This document shows positions 62,529 to 64,000 of a DNA stretch of 64,000 nt, in pieces. Origin of the DNA: JANQGH01 sp039177555 (GTDB lineage Bacteria > Pseudomonadota > Alphaproteobacteria > DSM-16000 > Inquilinaceae); assembly GCA_039177555.1 (NCBI GenBank), contig JBCDFV010000001.1, forward strand, positions 1 through 64,000, read 5' to 3'. The notes below the pieces were generated by a model. It was not told where the DNA came from. It saw nothing but the letters and a program-made list of their open reading frames with translations, and made no database searches. The position numbers and the translations under genes were made by a program. Within the stretch, counting starts at the first letter, position 1. Every line of letters begins with the position of its first letter.

Positions 62529-63665
62529 CTAAAGGCCGTGGCGGGTCTCGCTGATCAGCCAGTCGACCACACCCTCGAGAGCTTCCTGATGAGTGTGGCC
62601 GGCCGCCAGCCCCTCCTCATAAAGCCTAATCTGCGTATGGGCACTGGTCTTTCTTTGCAAGATCGACCGGGTCCGGGCAACCTCGTCGACACAGTTCAGC
62701 GCCTCGGCATCCTCTTGGATCAGGTCGAGTATTTCTTCAAGCAGCGTGGCGTAGGGCACCATCTCGCGCCGGCCGAAATCGATCAACCCGTCGTCCAGAC
62801 CATAGCGCATGGCCCGCCAGCGATTCTCGTTGATCAGCAGTGTGCTGTAGCGACGCCATGTCGCGTTGGTGCGCTTCAGGCGCCAAAGCATGCGCAACAG
62901 GCAGACATAGATGGCGGCGATCGTGATCGTATCCTCCATCCGGGTCGGAATGTCGCAAACGCGCAATTCCAGCGTCGGGAACCGGGCCGACGGCCGGATA
63001 TCCCACCAGATCTTGGTGCCGTCCTCGATGACACCGGTCTCGATCAAGGTGTGCAAGTGCTGCTCATAGTCATTGAGACCGGCGTAAGGTTCCGGGATGC
63101 CGGTGCGGGGCAACTCGTTGAAGACCGCCAAGCGATAGGACTTCAGCTCCGTGTTGATGCCCTCCCAAAACGGCGAGGAGGTCGAAAGAGCCAGCAGGTG
63201 CGGCAGGAAGTAGCGCATCTGGTTCATCAGATCGACGCGCAGATTGCCGTCCTCGATCCCGACATGGACATGGTTGGCGCAGATCAGCAAGCGGCGGGCC
63301 GGCGCGCCGATGTCTTGGCGCAGTTGCTCGTACCGCTCCCGCTCCGTCGTCTTTTGCGGCCGCCATGAGCCGAAGGGATGGGTCGAGGCAGCGATGATCT
63401 CCAGGTCGTGCGCCCTGGCAATATCCGAAACCGTGCGGCGCAGCTTGGCGAGTTCATGGCTTGCCTCGGCCAGATCGGCACAGACCGGCGTCCCGACCTC
63501 GATCTGACAGCGCATGAATTCGGGCGACACACGCTCCGGCAGTTGGCGGGCGCATTCCTCGATAACCGTCTTCGGCGGGTCGGCCGCAAGATCGCGGCTG
63601 ACCGGATCGACCAGCAGATACTCCTCTTCGATGCCGAGGCTGAAGGACGGCTCCGGAATCGGCAT
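62529..63665 (-). CDS. Carboxylate-amine ligase, YbdK/GCS2 family
   Basis: 378 residues. The opening FSLGIEEEYLLVDPVSRDLAADPP and the motifs CANHVHVGIEDGNLRVDLMNQMRYFLPHLLALSTSSPFWEG, WWDIRPSARFPTLELRVCDIPTRMED match the glutamate-cysteine ligase family 2 (YbdK). Such proteins have weak gamma-glutamylcysteine synthetase activity. Its start codon shares one base with the stop of the upstream hydrolase gene (TAATG). Confidence 0.92.
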   Translation of the reverse strand: MPIPEPSFSLGIEEEYLLVDPVSRDLAADPPKTVIEECARQLPERVSPEFMRCQIEVGTPVCADLAEASHELAKLRRTVSDIARAHDLEIIAASTHPFGSWRPQKTTERERYEQLRQDIGAPARRLLICANHVHVGIEDGNLRVDLMNQMRYFLPHLLALSTSSPFWEGINTELKSYRLAVFNELPRTGIPEPYAGLNDYEQHLHTLIETGVIEDGTKIWWDIRPSARFPTLELRVCDIPTRMEDTITIAAIYVCLLRMLWRLKRTNATWRRYSTLLINENRWRAMRYGLDDGLIDFGRREMVPYATLLEEILDLIQEDAEALNCVDEVARTRSILQRKTSAHTQIRLYEEGLAAGHTHQEALEGVVDWLISETRHGL

Positions 63666-64000
63666 TAGGCGTTGACCGCCTTGTTGTTGTCCTGCGTGAA
63701 GCCGCTATCGCCATAGCCGCCATTCGACAGCAACGGTTCGAGGCAGTCGGCGAGCCGATCGCCCCACGCCTCGGCCTTTTCTTCAGTGTCGACCAGGTCC
63801 TGGCGCACCTCGATCAGCGTGTTGGCCAGGTCGCGCGGATAGGCGTGCGTTTCGACCGTGTAGCCGTGGCGATTGCGTCCCGAATAGGGCTCGTTGTCGC
63901 CGATGCACAGGTCTGGCTCCTGGCGCAGACGCTCGATCAAGGGCAGCGACAGCCCGCCCTCGTCGCCCCAAAGAATACCGACATGCCAGGGCCGTTCGAC
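63665..64000 (-). CDS. N-formylglutamate amidohydrolase family protein (5' end outside window)
   Basis: The open frame runs off the window edge. The visible part VERPWHVGILWGDEGGLSLPLIERLRQEP and IGDNEPYSGRNRHGYTVETHAYPRDLANTLIEVRQDLV is characteristic of the N-formylglutamate amidohydrolase (HutG-like) family. It is translationally linked to the YbdK-type ligase gene. Its start is beyond 64000. Confidence 0.92.
   Translation of the reverse strand, partial: VERPWHVGILWGDEGGLSLPLIERLRQEPDLCIGDNEPYSGRNRHGYTVETHAYPRDLANTLIEVRQDLVDTEEKAEAWGDRLADCLEPLLSNGGYGDSGFTQDNNKAVNA

Overview
The window is GC-rich chromosomal DNA from an alphaproteobacterium. The taxonomic markers are a MipZ division-site ATPase, a GapR/DUF2312 nucleoid protein, 5-aminolevulinate synthase (the C4 route to heme), a DUF1244 protein, a ThuEFGK-type disaccharide importer, several TRAP transporters, and an intergenic dyad of the TTAGAGCA...TGCTCTAA kind at 2416-2480. 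The order and genus cannot be fixed from sequence alone. Genes are dense. I see no rRNA, tRNA, insertion sequence, prophage or CRISPR array, so this looks like core and metabolic chromosome rather than an island.

Layout. 1-2.4 kb: a partial lipoprotein gene and a secreted D,D-carboxypeptidase with a SPOR domain. 2.5-8.7 kb (minus strand): mipZ, a VWA protein, a membrane DnaJ protein, galU, ugd and a phosphogluco/phosphomannomutase; the last three make UDP-glucuronate. 8.9-18.3 kb (plus): a TAXI-type TRAP transporter with an acyl-CoA ligase, an SPFH/zinc-ribbon pair, a DsbA-fold isomerase and alanine dehydrogenase. 18.2-20.8 kb: nucleoside hydrolase, leucine-type amino-acid dehydrogenase and Bfd ferredoxin. 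21.1-25.7 kb: thuEFGK. 25.8-27.9 kb: a small orphan protein behind paired palindromes, a SLAC1/TehA-type channel and a VOC protein. 27.9-38.1 kb (minus): a dipeptide ABC importer followed by a universal stress protein, ribokinase, an amidohydrolase and an M20 hydrolase.

38.4-43.8 kb (plus): hemA, a DctP/DctQ/DctM TRAP transporter and a lipid-anchored cytochrome c. 43.7-49.1 kb (minus): an Mla/Mce lipid-transport operon (permease-STAS, ATPase, MCE protein, auxiliary lipoprotein), followed by an orphan TAXI-binding protein and a protein of unknown function. 49.3-57.9 kb: apt, a GH13 glucosidase, two metallophosphoesterases around a creatininase-family protein, a ClpP variant and a DrrAB-like ABC exporter. 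58.0-64.0 kb (minus): mazEF, trkH, gapR, cardiolipin synthase, a DUF1244 protein, a YbdK-type carboxylate-amine ligase and a partial N-formylglutamate amidohydrolase.

Taken together the genes describe a respiring heterotroph living on scavenged carboxylates, disaccharides, peptides, nucleosides and amino acids. The best regulatory signals are two FNR/FixK-type boxes (before hemA and before the universal stress gene), a dyad inside the hemA promoter spacer, and stem-loops between solute-binding-protein and permease genes in all four complete importers. No clearly new multi-gene system was found. The most useful leads are the Ser-His-Asn ClpP, the small ORF with two phased palindromes, the TAXI protein in the Mla operon, and a hairpin around a ribosome binding site at 51.6 kb.
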